Shown here: positions 21,041 to 34,221 of the stretch, one piece after another | Layout of the letters: the number at the start of each line of letters is the position of its first letter | Numbering within the stretch: position 1 is the first letter of the stretch | Assembly (NCBI GenBank): GCA_933207985.1 | Contig: OW240917.1 | Coordinates: 105,000,756-105,064,755 of the forward strand | DNA length: 64,000 nt | Direction of reading: 5' to 3' | Origin: Pelobates cultripes | Lineage: Eukaryota; Chordata; Amphibia; Anura; Pelobatidae | Position numbers and translations under genes: made by a program | The notes under the pieces: generated by a model | The model's database searches: none | What the model saw: the letters and a program-made list of their open reading frames with translations, nothing else | What the model was told of the DNA's origin: nothing

Positions 21041-23821
21041 AAAAAGACAACTATGTAACCCATTTGACACCTAATGAGACTGAATGGGAAGATGTAATAA
21101 ATGTATTGTCTCCATTCTGTGTGTAGAGGCATTGCCTAGTTTGGCTGCAGATTCTTCAACTATGGCATTTTCAAATTGAGGTTAACTTGTGCAAAAAATC
21201 TTTCTCAGGGAAAGCATGGTAGAATAAGGACATTTAAATTTCCCTTCAAAACAGTTACTTTGTCTTACAGCCTTTATACATTTGCTCTTTATACGAAACG
21301 CAAGAAACATATAATAACATCCCTAGATCCTTCTTTCTTTCTTTATTTTAGATTGTGAGTTCAATGATAACTGTCCATTAAAATATCTATATTTCCCACA
21401 TTGTCCGTTAGTGGAAATAAGAATTTAATAAGATGTGCTTTTAGATTGATACTTTTTACTTATTCTGATATGACTCTCGCTTTAATATTATTCCTTCCTG
21501 ATCTGTCTTCTAGATGTTTTATTTTGTCTCTAGGGTTCCTATTTCTGTTCCAGTGCATGTGTATTAGCTTCTTGAAATATTATTTCCTGTTTTGTTGAAT
21601 TCATTTCTCTCTCAATAGTGGAAATTCAGCTGCTCATTTGTAAAATTTCATACCTCCAATCTGTTGTGCTCTCTTTTCATTAGTCTGTATTTCTGCACGA
21701 AGAATGTGTTGAAAAATTCAGCAATAATAAATAATGTTCGTATTGTACCCTCTGCTGACTATTTGCGGAATTCTTGAGACAAGACACAAAATAACAAAAT
21801 CCCCTTGATGTGGGAATATAGTGCTCCATCAGTTTATAACATATTCAATTTGTGAGTTTGTGAGGGGATACATTTTGACAACATTTTAGTTATGTGGTCT
21901 CAATATTACTTGGTTATCTTTGTTGGCCATTTTTGAACTTTATGTTTTTGCTTGTTATTTATATATCTATGTGGTCATTTTTTCCCCCGTTTCTTTAATT
22001 GCAGTGTGCACAGTGTGCAGTGTGATGGTACTTTCACCGCATAAAAAGTCTATAGTACATCAAATAAGGCAAGTAAGAAGATGGCAAATAGTGTTATACT
22101 TCTATAGTCATTAATTGCCTTTGTTAAAATGTATGGCAAGCCACGTTCCCTTTCATTAATTCAAACCAAGCTGCTATGCAGCTAAAAATCAAATGGACAA
22201 ATAGAGGGACAGCACTCAAAGTTACATAGTAACATTTCTTGAGTGATAAACTCTAATATACATAACATTTATCTGATATAGGCATTTTAGTAAGCAGGAG
22301 CCTTCCATTTTGATCTATGTAGTCTGAACTGTTTAAAATAATTAACTCAGCACGTCAAGGGTTAAACTAGCAGTGGAATTACCGCTGGTGCAGTTGGTAC
22401 AGCTGCAATGGAGCCCACATGCTGAGGGAGCCCATCAGATGGCGCATGCAGTTATGGCCATCCAATGGTAATGTTTTCTCAGGGGCCCAGTCATGTACTG
22501 TGGTGTCTTAGCATTTAATGGCAGCCTGGGAGGAAGTGACTGGCTTTCAGCTAACAGAGCCACGTTGGAATGAGAAAGGACAGAGAGGAGGAGGCAGAGA
22601 GTGGGAGACCCAGCTCCTAACTCTTAACAGCCTCAGCCAGCTGAAGCCAAAAGGTAGGAAATAGGAGGGTGTGTGTATCTTTGTGTTTGTGAATCTGAAT
22701 GTATGTTAGTGTGTGTGTCTGTGTATCCTCATGGGTGTATCTGTGTGTCTGTGTATATGTGTATGTGTCCCTGTATATCTGTATGTGTGTCATTGAGTGC
22801 CCCTATTTATCTGTGAATGTGTATCGTATGTGTGTCAGTGTTTATATCTGTATATACGTCACTGTGTATTTCTCTGTGTATATCCATGTATATGTTTGTC
22901 ATTGTGCATATTTCTGTGCCTGTGTATCTGCATTTAGGTCTGTTTGTGTGTCTGTGTATCTACATGTGTCAGTGTATATATCCGTGACAGAGCTCCTGTA
23001 CTCCAACCGAGTGCTTCCACCCAGTCCACATCCTAGCCGCCTGCCGGGACCATGGAATACATATCAGACTTTGCCTTTGGGGACTTGTCCTTAGACATGT
23101 GATGGTAAACATTTAGAAATGCAAGTACATAGAACATTAGCAAATGAGCAATTAAAATTAATGCATTAATTATATAATACAAATAGCATTTCCAAACACA
23201 ATAAAAAACAATAATATATACATTTAACTACTTATTTTGTTGCTCTCATTTGCATACCAGTCTTATGCAAATGTATACACTTCTAGTCAGTCAACAGAGG
23301 GTACTGTCGAGTTATCAAAGCAACAAGTGTGTCTGTGTTTCAGTTTCTGCACCTGTGTGTCTGTTTTTTTCTGTGTATCTGCATGTCTATACCAATGTAT
23401 CTGTATGTGTGTCAGTGCTTGTATCTGTAAGTGTGTAAATGGGTGTATCTATATAATATTATACCCGTGTCTGTGTGTGCAGTTGTGTGTCTGAGTGTTT
23501 GTATCTGTTTGTGTGTCTTTGTGTGTAGATCATTGTGTATGTATATGTATATGTATATACATCTCAGCTTTTAAACGCCAACACTACACTCATATACACC
23601 CCTGCATTAAAACGCTACAAACAGACACACTCCCACATTCAAAGGCAAATATTACACACAAATAAACCACTGCTTCCACATGGCAACAATATATAAAAAC
23701 ACACATGCAACACTAGACACAAATGTACACACCACACACTTGAAGCAACTTTGAGTGGGACATATGAGGTTACCAATATACAGTTGCCAGAAGTTTGTGG
23801 GTTCTTTTGATAACTGTTACA
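21041..23821. other. Unassigned region with TG-type minisatellites
   Basis: No gene. 22365-22660 has the style of a hAT-type repeat end (agcagtggaattaccgctgg), but a partner end was not found. 22665-22985 and 23325-23560 are degenerate TG minisatellites with the unit style gtgtgtctgtgtatc. Their ORFs (22699-23094, 23237-23494) are repeat-derived. Confidence 0.5.
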
Positions 23822-24240
23822 CGGTTACATAGACTGAAAAGAGACATGTGTTCATCAAGTTCAGCCTTCCTCAGCCTTCAAAAAAAAACAGTTCGAAGCA
23901 CTTAAAATTTTGCAACAAACTAGGAAAAAAGTTCCTTCTAGACCCCTGAATGGCTGTCAGATTTATCCTTGGATCAAGAAACTATTATCCTACAGTTGAA
24001 CAATTATATCATTGCATATTGTATTTTTGCAAGCATGCATCTAGTTGCTGTTTAAATATCTGTACAGACTCTGATAAAATTACTTTTTTAGGCAGAGAGT
24101 TCCACATCCTTGTTCTTCGTATGGTAAAAGAAAACCTTTCCTTTGCCTTAGACTAAATCTTCTTTCTTCAAATCTAAATACATGACCTTATGTCCTATGT
24201 ATAATCCTGTTTGTGAATAGATTTGTAGAACGAAAATCCT
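23822..24240 (-). pseudogene. CR1-type LINE 3' end
   Basis: On the minus strand it encodes a worn LINE C-terminus (RRFSLRQRKGFLLPY, then MWNSLPKKV-like text). An untranslated end follows, reading RINLTAIQGSRRNFFPSLL in one frame, with a terminal octamer-like tail (ACATAG units). The last 200 bp match the reverse complement of 34222-34490. Frame changes are present, and it is 5'-truncated. Confidence 0.65.
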
Positions 24241-24758
24241 ATTTTTTTAGTGTGTTGAGTGCAGTGTGTGCTGTGCATGTGTGCAACCACTGTGCGGTGT
24301 TTGTTAATGTCAAGCACAATAATGTTATAGTAGTGAATTCACAAAGCACCAGCCCATTTTGCAACATAAGCACCTATATTTTCTAAATAAAGTTTTGTTA
24401 GTTTACACAATACACATTCATATACCAAATGTATTGTACAAGAAAAGATAGACCCACCATCATCAATAGCACTTACTAATTCCAATACATAATTGCATAA
24501 GGGTAGGAAAAGTGGCCATGTATCCCAAATAACAATCAGCAGTAGTGCCATGGCTCCTAAGCATTTTAAAACCTTGGCCATGAGGACTGATGACACCATT
24601 GTTGCAGCCTAAGCCCAAGAAGAAATGTAGGAAGGGTAAGGGAAGGCAGTAGACCATAGTATATGAGTGTTTGAACACCTCTTTCCCTGCCATGTAAACT
24701 GCTGACACCTTCATAACTGCTGCTTTCACCACCATTGCTGATGCCCCCATCACTATTA
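24241..24758. other. Unassigned spacer
   Basis: Three overlapping minus-strand open frames (24339-24599, 24463-24765, 24566-24808) show no domain I recognise and look fortuitous. Confidence 0.4.
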
Positions 24759-25420
24759 CAAACATAGAAACATAGAAAGTAATGGTAGATAAGAACCATT
24801 TGGTCCATCTACTCTGCCCAATTTTCTAATACTTTCATTAGTCCCTGGCCTTATCTTATATCTAGGATAGCCTTATGCCTATCCTACGCATGCTTAAACT
24901 CCCTCACTGTGTTAACCTCTACCACTTTAGCTGGAAGGCTATTCCGTGCATCCACTACCCTCTAGGTAAAGTAATACTTTACTGGGTAATTTACCACTCT
25001 AATTTAAGACTATGTTGATGTAGTTTTTCTCCTTTTGAATATACTCTCCTCCTTTACTGTGTAGATTCCCTTTATATATTTAAATGTTTCTATCATATCC
25101 CCGATATCTAGTATTTCCTCCAAGCTATACATGTCAAGTTCCTTTAACCTTTCCTTGTTAGTTTTATCCTGCAACCCATGAACCGGTTTAGTAGCCCTTC
25201 TCTGAACTCTCTCAAAAGTATTAATATCCTTCTTCAGATACGGTCTCTAGTACTGCCTACAATACTCCAAGAGAGATCTCACCAGTGTTCTGTACAATGG
25301 CATGAACACTTCCCTTTTTATACTGCTAATACCTCTCCCTATACAAATACCTTCCCCTATATTATTAGTAGTATTCTGTCTCAAGAGTGGAATTAGCTGC
25401 AGCTCTTTCCACCACAGCTA
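24759..25420 (-). pseudogene. CR1 LINE ORF2 C-terminal fragment
   Basis: Read on the minus strand: LVRSLLEYC, then FERVQRRATKPVHGLQDK, LKELDMYSLEE and DMIETFKYIKGIYTV. This is the thumb and C-terminal region of a CR1 reverse transcriptase. A 3' untranslated end with TTCTATGT octamer repeats follows (24760-24780). Stops interrupt the last 60 codons. The 3' 220 bp is the same family as the insertion at 2864-3080. The element is 5'-truncated near 25420. Confidence 0.82.
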
Positions 25421-26689
25421 GTTGAAGCTTTATATCTCCTTGTTCCCCGCCAAGAATTAATTAAAGGAGAAAGCAGCAAAGTCTATTTTTTGGGGTCATC
25501 AGAACCACTCTTTAGTGAGGATTTATGGCAGAGTACCAAAATAGATACAATAGATATAATGCCCAATGACTGTTGTTGGTGTTGGTGTCAGAGATGAATA
25601 CAGTGATAAGAATTCTGCTTCCCACACCACTACAGACATAGCTCTTTTACCTCTGGCACAAGAGATACTCAACTATTTGTATAAATAGCCAAAGGAATTA
25701 TAAGAGGTGAGTGAAGAGAGGACATGCAGCAGCCTAGTATTTTCTCCAGCCGCTAGCTAGCACTCACCTCCTCGATCTTATTTACCATCTCCGAGTCTAT
25801 CTGTGCTGACTTTAGAATCGCCTTTTACAACAGAAACAGTTGTGATGTCAGCTGCATCTGCTACGACTGGCAATATCTCTTCCACTATTATTTTTACCAT
25901 AACGACCACTACAACCACTGTCAATACCACCACCATGAATTTCACTTGTACCTTCACAATTTTCAATAGCATTAAGCAACCAAGTGCTAAAGTAAAATAT
26001 ACTGTTATGACAGTTTCCACTGCCACCAAAGCAAATTCACTAGCATCTACTCTCCGGATGCAAGTCAAAAGGAGGGTTCTAGTGTTTCTCGCCAATGAAG
26101 CAAAGTTTATAATCAATATGTTTGTCGTTAAAAAGTCCAACCTGCAAAGTACAAATTTTGTGGTAAGAAAGTGAGCAGGGTGCGAGTGAAGGATCTTCTC
26201 ACTAGTACAGGTATAAAGCAAAACCTGCAAATGTGCACAAGTCTTTATTACTGAGGGAAGAGGCAAAACAAGAATGTACTTGGGTGCTGAATTTAAGGTC
26301 ACAACCTACCACCACAATCTTCTCCACTACTACCACCACTCTGATTCATTGATTTAGAATAGTTTTACTGATTTGTGATTTTTTTTATTATTTACTTTCT
26401 AGTTAGTGATGTATTATTTGTTTTGTTGTAATCATACTACTTGTGCTTTGGTACTTGCAAACTTCTTATTTTAGCAATATACACAATGTGAACTCTGCCT
26501 GTCCTAACATGGTTATTTACTAAAGTAAGAATTACTGTGAAATCACACTGACTTCAAAATGAATATTAAATCTAATGTCAAAGTAGTCAAACTGGAAAAA
26601 TGTGTCCATCCCTCATGATTGACTGTTGATGAACATCTGCTGGAGTTAGATTTGACATCCTCACTGACCCAATTGATTGTTTATTTAGT
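25421..26689. other. Unassigned spacer
   Basis: Two opposed open frames (25803-26174 plus, Thr-rich; 25778-26302 minus, Val-rich) overlap almost completely and reflect an ACC/ACT-rich stretch. No domain is recognisable and I do not call either a gene. Confidence 0.45.
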
Positions 26690-27880
26690 TAAGGTGGTTC
26701 TGTATGAGAACTACTTCAGCTATAGTAAGTTGTTTTACAGAGAACTGAGGGTTACTGCGATGGGTGAATGGGGGCCCAGCATATGACAGCCTTTTTATGG
26801 ATTCTTTTTGGAACAACTATGTATATACCTCGACTCAATATAAGAACTTTGAGTCTTTGTGGGTATGATACATTGATGACATCTATTTTATTTGGTAAGG
26901 TCCATTGGAAGATTTGTTGGCATACAAGTCATTTCTGGATGTGTTTACCCACAATTTCTTTTAGATTGGAGTATGACACCTATACTATGCACTTTTTAGA
27001 TGACTGGTGGGGGCTTTGTTTTTGGTTTTCAAAACCAACTGACCGTAACTCCTATCTTTTTAAAAAAAAAATCATTTCATCCACCTTATTCTCAGCTGGC
27101 TAGACCCAAATGTACTGTCACTGATGATGGGAAGTTTGAACTACAAGCTGAGAAAATGGTTACTAATTTTAGATTGAGGGGCTTCCCTGAATGCATCTTT
27201 AAATGTTGCTACACTGAGGAGACCCAAGATTAGGACTAAGGACATTGGACTACCATGAGTCAAAACATTTTTATTACATTGTAATTATATCAGGCACATC
27301 ATTAGGAAACACTGGAATGTACTAAACTCTGATCCCAAACTGGATTTGTTCCATGATCCTTCCATTATGGCATACAAACAGTCAAGGAATCTGAGAGATT
27401 AATTGGTCCTGGTATCTAACCCATAGAATCTACCTCTGGTGGCATTTGGCTAACCAGGATTAAAAGTATGTATAGGTGTGGGCATTGTGTCAATTGCAAT
27501 GTGATAATTCGATCTGACTCATTCTCACACCCTATGGACTGGTAAAATCTATACATTAAATAACCCCATAAATTGCCAAACCATGTTTGTGGTATATTTA
27601 CATAAGTGCCCATGAGGGTTAGCATACGTTGTAGAGACAAGTAGATCTCTAACAGTACGCATAGGTGAACATGTAATATACAGAATTGCAATCTACTGTT
27701 TGCAGTTGCTAAACATTTTGAATTATGGAAACATACTGTGGCCCAACAAAGACGCATGCCCATATAACATGTACAAATTCTAAAAGATGTGGGAATTGGA
27801 AGAGAAAACTTAAACAACGTGAGATATACTGGATATCTGAACTGGTTACTTTATACCCTACAGGTCTCAACACAGACAGG
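26690..27880 (+). pseudogene. Decayed Penelope-like element (PLE3)
   Basis: A third PLE, much older than PLE1. Across frames the text shows YRELRVTAMG (RT motif B, first Gly lost), RYIDDIYFIW (motif C, about 26865-26895) and a connection region WNVLNSDPKLDLFHDP. QSRNLRD and a GIY-YIG block FVVYLHKCP...LAYVVETSRS follow (about 27585-27650), in which the YIG glycine has become Val. It ends with REIYWISEL...TLYPTGLNTD-like text near 27880. Stops and frameshifts are frequent. It belongs to a different lineage from PLE1, judging by the sequence around the catalytic motifs. Confidence 0.78.
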
Positions 27881-30067
27881 GATTTTTCTTGCTTATGTTA
27901 ACCTTTCAATTAATATACTCTACCTCTGTCTTTTCTGGATTTTAAAGGTTCTGTACGACACTCCCCTTTCTGTGATTATGTTTACCCCTGGCACGGAAGT
28001 ACAGCTTAAACTGCTTCAGACAGCATCTAAATGATGAGTTCAGTGGTCTGCATAGTTAACTTCAACATTATTCACTCATAATAGTCACATGCACAGATTA
28101 CAGACATCATCATCCAGTTGATGTATGTTAACATTAGCAGAGTACCTTATCATGATAGCTTAATAACATCAGTTTGTGCTATCTGTGTCTTGCTTGAATA
28201 AGAAGTGGTGTGAGCTACCACCAGACACATGGATAGTGTGCAGGGAGTGGGGCACTGCAGTAGGACACAGGGAGAGAAATAAGCTTTGCAGATGTTGCTC
28301 ATGGATTCAGCAGCTTCTGTTAGTAAGGAGGTTAAAACCATTGTGATACTGTAATAAAAATATCTGTTTTCTGAACTGGGGTCACAGTTACGCCATGGGA
28401 CATTGTAATTCTATACATTTTTCTTATTTCACATTCTGCTAACAGGTTGGTAATCTACATAAGCAAACACATAAAAAGAGTCCTTAAATATCAATAGGAT
28501 ATTTTAAAAGTCCCATGTCTTTCACTTTGCCATGTCTGATATATATTGTAAAAGTCATATTTTGCCTATTAGGCTAATTATCACAAGCTAATCAGAAAAG
28601 CTGTGAAGCAAGGCTTTCCATAACTCTACTTTACTAACTCCTTCAACAAGAAACACATACAATATTTAGGTTTTTTTTCCCCGCTAAGTATAATTGCTTT
28701 AATTTTTTACATGTGTTAAGCAATTTAGCCACAACAATTTGTGGTTGTAATCATTTCATATGGAGCCTCTGTATTTTATTTTATTTTTTACTTTTTTTAA
28801 ATAAATATAATTATTTTCAAAATACATTAAAATTGCAAAAACAGCCAGGACACTGCTTAATATAAGAAATAAACCCTACACTCAAACTCCCACCACTCAT
28901 GGACAGCAGCAATAGCTAGACTATTTACCCACTTAAACATGACTAGTACGGTGGTGGCTACTAACCCATGTTATTTAAATGTATTGGAATAATGCACAAG
29001 TAACTTTTTTTTTTGTTCACTTTCTATTCCAAATCAAGTTTGTAAAGAGCAGGCACTTATACATGCTCATTTGACTAATTCCACTCATTAATTTAATTAT
29101 AAGCATGCCGCACTACAAGAAAACAGCAACCCTTGTCAAATTTGCTTTATATAAACTCAGGCCTCATCAATGGTGTTATTCTTTAGTTACCCCAATAACA
29201 GATAACCCACTTTTTAAATTATTTTTTCAAGTGCTCAAAAGTAATGGGGTTAATAAATCTGCCAAGCACATATTATTTGCATTGGTTTTTATCCCACTGT
29301 TGGTTTATCTGCTTAATATTTAACTGAGAAAAAAATGCTCAGATTGTGAGCAGAATGTAGATGCAGTCCCCAGATTGGACTGATAATATTTGTGGAAGCC
29401 ACAGCAAGAGTGAAAACCATTTATGTTTGAAATGTTAATAGCCTTTAAAATTGCAGATTTTCATTTCATTCCAGACATGTCCAAAACAGTCTCAGGAATG
29501 ATCAAAACAGTAGGTGGCATTTCATATCAGCATTTTGGCTATTTCAGACCCTTTCAGAAAGCTTCTGTCAGTCTGGAAATAACTGAATGTGCTAAACAAG
29601 ATAGAAGTCACACTCTTAGCAATAAAAAGAAAATTGGTATAAGGTTAAAATGTTCACAAAGGGAAAATCAATTTAGTTGAAATGGGAAAAAATGATTAAA
29701 CAGGAAAAGTTTGGAACTCAACAGATTTTCTTTTACGTCTGAAATACTGAGATAGCATGCAACTGAAATGTGCAAAAAAAAAAGTTGCTAAACTGACTAC
29801 CTGCCTATTTTTCATATTGAAGGATTTATTCTTGAAAGAAAGATGTGAAGTGTTAGGAAAAAAAATATATTTAATTTGCACTTTTTTTTGTACTATTAAT
29901 CTATTATCACATATACCTTTGGTTTTAGAAATGTGATCTAAATCAATAAAATTCACATAATTTATGTAACAGGTGTTGTGGAATACAATGTTAGCAACAT
30001 TCAATAGTTTAATAGTATTGCAGCTACCTGCCGGGTTTACAATGTTTTCTCTAAATACTCCCAGAAC
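27881..30067. other. Unassigned AT-rich region
   Basis: No gene or family could be recognised. ORFs at 29105-29323, 29423-29680 and 29696-30004 are short, lack motifs and lie in low-complexity surroundings. This may be old single-copy or decayed repeat DNA. Confidence 0.45.
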
Positions 30068-30214
30068 TAGTCATGTCCCGAACGGTTCGCCACGGTCGGC
30101 GAACATATGCGCTGTTCGGTCCGCCCCCTATGTCATCATTGAGTAAACTTTGACCCTGTACCTCACAGTCAGCAGACACATTCCAGCCAATCAGCAGCAG
30201 ACCCTCCCTCCCAG
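30068..30214 (+). mobile_element. hAT-family 5' end fragment
   Basis: Begins TAGTCATGTCCCGAACGG and matches the left end of the composite hAT element at 56174 for about 145 bp, apart from a roughly 41-bp stretch (56200-56240) present only there. Similarity stops at CCCTCCCAG, and no matching 3' end follows. Confidence 0.75.
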
Positions 30215-30469
30215 GTTTAATAATATTTTACCATGAACGACCAAAGGAACCGCACTCAATTTCAAAATGTACACCGGTTGCTTAACTGAAGGAGGACCAG
30301 CAAATCCAAGAGTGTATCACAGTATTAAGCAGTGTTAATTTTGTCATGACATTTTTCTATTTAATTTTAGTCATACTCTTTTGACTAAAAAGCATTTTCA
30401 TTTTTGTTCTATTTTAGTCATCAGAATTGTCTCAGTTTTAGTCAATCTCGATAAATTCTCTGTGTCTTT

Positions 30470-30780
30470 TTCCCCTTCCCAAGCACCTCTGGGTCTCTTT
30501 GTGTCCCACAGCACCTCTGTGTGTCTCTCCCAAGCCCCTATCTGCCTCTTTTGCCCTTACCCAGCCCCTGGCCAGCCTCCCTGCCAGCCCCTCTTTGGGT
30601 CTCTTTCTCTCCATAGCCCCATATCTGTGTCTCTTCCACCAGCACCTTATATCATTCTCACCCAGCCCCTCAAGGTTGCTTTGTCTTACCCCAGCCCCTC
30701 CATGCATCTCATCTCCCCCACATGTCTCATTCCCCCACCCGCAAATGTGTCTCAATTCCTCCCCCAGCCCATCTACCAGA
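30470..30780 (+). repeat. C-rich CCCAGCCCCT minisatellite
   Basis: Irregular units built from 'cccagcccct' and 'gtctcttt' with strong strand asymmetry (C/T on plus). A similar tract occurs at 61386-61530. The overlapping open frames on both strands are compositional. The preceding 30330-30440 repeats the phrase 'ttttagtca'. Confidence 0.65.
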
Positions 30781-30784
30781 AAAA

Positions 30785-31462
30785 GTTAGTGTTAATATTT
30801 GTTTGTGTGTGAAAAATGCAAAAAACTAATTTGAATGCTAATTTTGGTCAGTGTTTGTAACTAAGTGGCTACTAAAAAAACTGGACATACCCCATTTGCA
30901 ATACCTTGGGTTGTCTACTATTGCAAATGGTATGCCATCATGAGGGTAATTTTCATTCCTGGGCTACCATACGGTCTCAAAGGCAACGTAACCAATCTAG
31001 CGAATTTCAATGTGAAAAAACTGAAACGCAAGCCTTATATTTGACTCTGTAATTTTTGAAAACACCGTAAAACATGTACATGAGGGGTACTGTTATACTC
31101 AGGAGACTTCGCTGAACACAAATATTAGTGTTTCAAAACAGTAAAATGTATCACAACAATTATATCGTCTGTGTAAGTGCCATTTGTTTATGAAAAAGGC
31201 AATACATTTCATTTTCACTGACGATATCATCGTCATATTTGTGTTCAGCGAAGTCTTCCGAGTAAAACAGTACTAGTTACAGGGTTAAATATAGTGCTAG
31301 CAAATTAAATTTTGTTGTCTTTCGGCCTGGGTTGTCAGGCAGATCCCGCAAATTGTAATGAATAAAATTACGTAATTATGTAAAATGATTACATAAATAT
31401 ATACGTAGAATTATTATATATATATATACGTGTGTATAAATATATATATATATATATGTGTG

Positions 31463-31502
<40 letters not shown>

Positions 31503-31850
31503 TAATTTTTTTAAATTATTTTTATTTATGCATTTGTATATATGTAGTGATATATACATATATACTTATGTATACAGATATATATATATATATATATATA
31601 TTATTTCGTTCTACGTGTAATTTGATAACAATATATATATATGTATATATATATATTAATTTTAAAATACAGTTAGAATGAAATTACACATACATATATA
31701 TTTTTTATTTTTTTTATTATTTTTTTTATTTAATTTTTTAACGTAGTTACATATATATTTATTTTATATGATATATACATATATATATATATAATTATAA
31801 TTATATATTTAATCAATATCATTCTACGTGTACTTTGATATTAGTATTTA
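30785..31850 (+). mobile_element. piggyBac-family fragment without termini
   Basis: Matches the interior of the element at 18907. Shared phrases include aatatttgtttgtgtgtgaa, 'ggacataccccatttgcaat', 'catcatgagggtaattttca' and 'cagcgaagtcttccgagtaa'. It passes into AT-rich palindromic DNA and microsatellites. Neither terminal repeat nor TTAA pair is visible. Confidence 0.75.
31415..31805. repeat. TA/GA microsatellite cluster
   Basis: TA runs at 31417-31480, GA run at 31482-31501, further TA runs near 31577-31605, 31631-31656 and 31775-31795. All lie inside the piggyBac-family fragment. Confidence 0.85.
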
Positions 31851-32394
31851 TTTTGTATCATTGAGAATAAAGTTTGTTTGTTTTTGGCCACTTAGAATAC
31901 TTTTGTACTTCCTCCTAGTGTATCCCAGAATTTTGGGTGACACTGGGATTTTTGTTCTCATTGTCAGTAAAACATAGAAATAGTACAGACAAATTTAAAA
32001 ATATGGAGAGATTCACTAAATTGTTCAAAGGCTAACTCACAAAGAAGAAGCCAGGAATGTGGTTCAGTGTGGTCACCTTGAAGTCCTTTTGGAGGAGGAC
32101 CACTTCTCCCCTTGCTTGAGAGTTCGCTTGCTCGTATCGGGATAGCTTTATATATATATAAAAAAAAAATAAACAATGTCCACTAACATTTGAAGTAGCC
32201 TTTTTCTGTAAGCTCTAGTTGCTGAACCAGTGTCTCATTTGGGTGGGGTTGGGGGCCAACCCCTTGGCATCATCAGAGAGATCCTTAGTATGTTGGATGT
32301 TTCTAGCTTTATTCGGGTAATATGTATGAAAAGCCAATAAAGAAACAACTTTGATTTGGCCAACACTAACTAAAACAAAATTAAAAACCTTATG
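31851..32394. other. Unassigned spacer before the L1-like element
   Basis: No gene. It ends near the sequence gatggtgggcgaagcctg, which I take as the start of the L1-like 5' untranslated region. Confidence 0.4.
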
Positions 32395-32557
32395 ATGGTG
32401 GGCGAAGCCTGACCGTTGTGGAAGATGGCAGCATAAATGTAGAGCTCCCTCATCCCGGCATATAGAATCCGCTACCATCCGCATGTACTGAGACACAAAT
32501 GCACCCAGAGAACACACAACAACTCCTACAACACTCAGCCAGCAACTACCCTGAGTA

Positions 32558-33660
32558 ATGGGAGGCAGAAAAACAAAAAAGGATCAGACCCCTTCGGTCG
32601 CCACGATGTTCCGTCCACAACATGAAAAAGGCGGGCCATCTTGCCGCCAAAATACAGAGGAAGCCTGCACAGACTCTGAAGGGAGCGAACACAGCACAAC
32701 CCCAGATGCCCCCCTGACCCTGCACATCATGCAATCCATGCTCAGGGTAGTCACCCAGACATCAAGTCCCATGTGGCAGCGGAATTAGACAAAAAACTTT
32801 CCGGCATAAAGGAAGATATTGAGGCCCTAACGAGCAAGTCCCTCCACACTGAGACCTGCATTAAGGACCTCACTGTCACGTCCCAGGCACACTCACAAGA
32901 CATCACGTACCTACATGCTAAAATTGAAGCAATGGAGGAAAGCCTGGAAGATCTGAACAACAGATCTCGTAGAAATAATATCCGGATCCGGGGGCCTAAC
33001 TGAAGCGGTCACCGCAGAAGGCCTACACGTCACACTCAAAAGCCTATTTAAGACAATTCTGCCCGAAGCATCCGCACAGGACCTCCACCTAGACCAGGCA
33101 CACTGAGCCTTGGGGCCACAAACACTGAACCCGGACGCCCCCAGAGATGTCATAGTTCGCATGCATTTCTTCACAATCAAAGAAAAGATCCTCAACCTTA
33201 CTAAGAACACCCCACTACAATACCAAGGGGACCGCCTGGACTTCTACCAAGACCTCGTCCCATCTACCCTGAAAAAGCGGAGAGATCTCAAACAGCTAAC
33301 CCTCACGCTTACTCATCATGGCATCAGGTACATGTGGGACCATCCATTTAAATTGATAGTCCGGAAAGAAAAACCAGACCCACGTACTCACAAGCCCAAC
33401 CGAAATTATCACGTTTGCGGACTCGCTGGGCCTCACCCTGCTACCACCACCATCGCTAACATCCACAGGAACTGGAGGCCTGCACCTGACCCCCTCAATG
33501 ATCCGTACCCACCTTCAGCAAAGGCCCGCTCGCGCTGCCTGACTTCAACCTCTGCAACCTCCATACCCAGCATGAACCCCAACCAGAGCTCAGACACTGA
33601 GCTACAGAGCCGGGGACAGCACGCCCGAGCAAGCCGAGAACGGAGGGACCCGCTGAGAGC
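32558..33660 (+). pseudogene. L1-like ORF1 (RNA-binding protein) pseudogene
   Basis: ORF1 proteins of L1 elements are trimeric coiled-coil RNA-binding proteins that package the element RNA. The N-terminal part (from 32558) is basic, then Ser/Thr-rich. After a frame change near 32770, a heptad-type segment follows (IEALTSKSLHTETCIKDL to IEAMEESLEDLNNRS). Then comes the typical RRNNIRIRG start of the RRM domain. A further frame change and a stop near 33000-33110 separate the C-terminal domain (VIVRMHFFTIKEKIL, YQGDRLDFYQDL, TLKKRRDLK). The frame runs into the tandem duplication described separately. At least three disruptions make it inactive. Confidence 0.8.
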
Positions 33661-34127
33661 AACCTTACTAGGAACACCCCACCACAATACCAAGGGGACC
33701 GCCTGGACTTCTACCAAGACCTCGTCCCATCTACCCTGAAAAAGCAGAGAGATCTCAAACAGCTAACACTCATGCTTACTCATCATGGCATCAGGTACAT
33801 GTGGTGCCATCCATTTAAATTGATAGTCCGGAAAGAAAACCAGACCCACGTACTCACAAGCCCAACCAAAATGATCACGTTTGCGGACTCTCTGGGCCTC
33901 ACCCTGCTACCACCACCATCGCTAACATCCACAGGAACTGGAGGCCTGCACCCGACCCCCTCAATGATCCGTACCCACCTTCAGCAAAGGCCCGCTCGCG
34001 CTGCCTGACTTCAACCTCCGCAACCTCCATACCCAGCATGAACCCCAACCAGAGCTCAGACACTGAGCTACAGAGCCGGGGACAGCACGCCCGAGCCAGC
34101 CGAGAATGGAGGGACCCGCTGAGAGCA
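33194..34127 (+). repeat. 467-bp tandem duplication in ORF1
   Basis: 33194-33660 and 33661-34127 are near-identical, with few substitutions. The junction joins gagagcaacc to ttactagg. 467 is not a multiple of three, so the second copy is out of frame with the first. Confidence 0.9.
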
Positions 34128-34221
34128 ACCATGGACATGGGGGTAAGTGGATACAGTCTAAGACAGCAAAGGCTATCTAATCTTACGAAACCACATGCTT
34201 TTATTTCTTTAATTTAACCTT

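Noticed and set aside
22365..23094. A complete hAT element with TG minisatellite
   Set aside because: The left sequence looks hAT-like, but no matching right end or 8-bp duplication was found.
24339..24808. Minus-strand frames as a possible transposase
   Set aside because: Checked for Harbinger, hAT and piggyBac motifs without success; three overlapping frames with no conserved block.
25778..26302. Overlapping 123-codon (plus) and 174-codon (minus) frames
   Set aside because: Mutually antisense, low-complexity Thr or Val runs, with no recognisable motif or gene structure.
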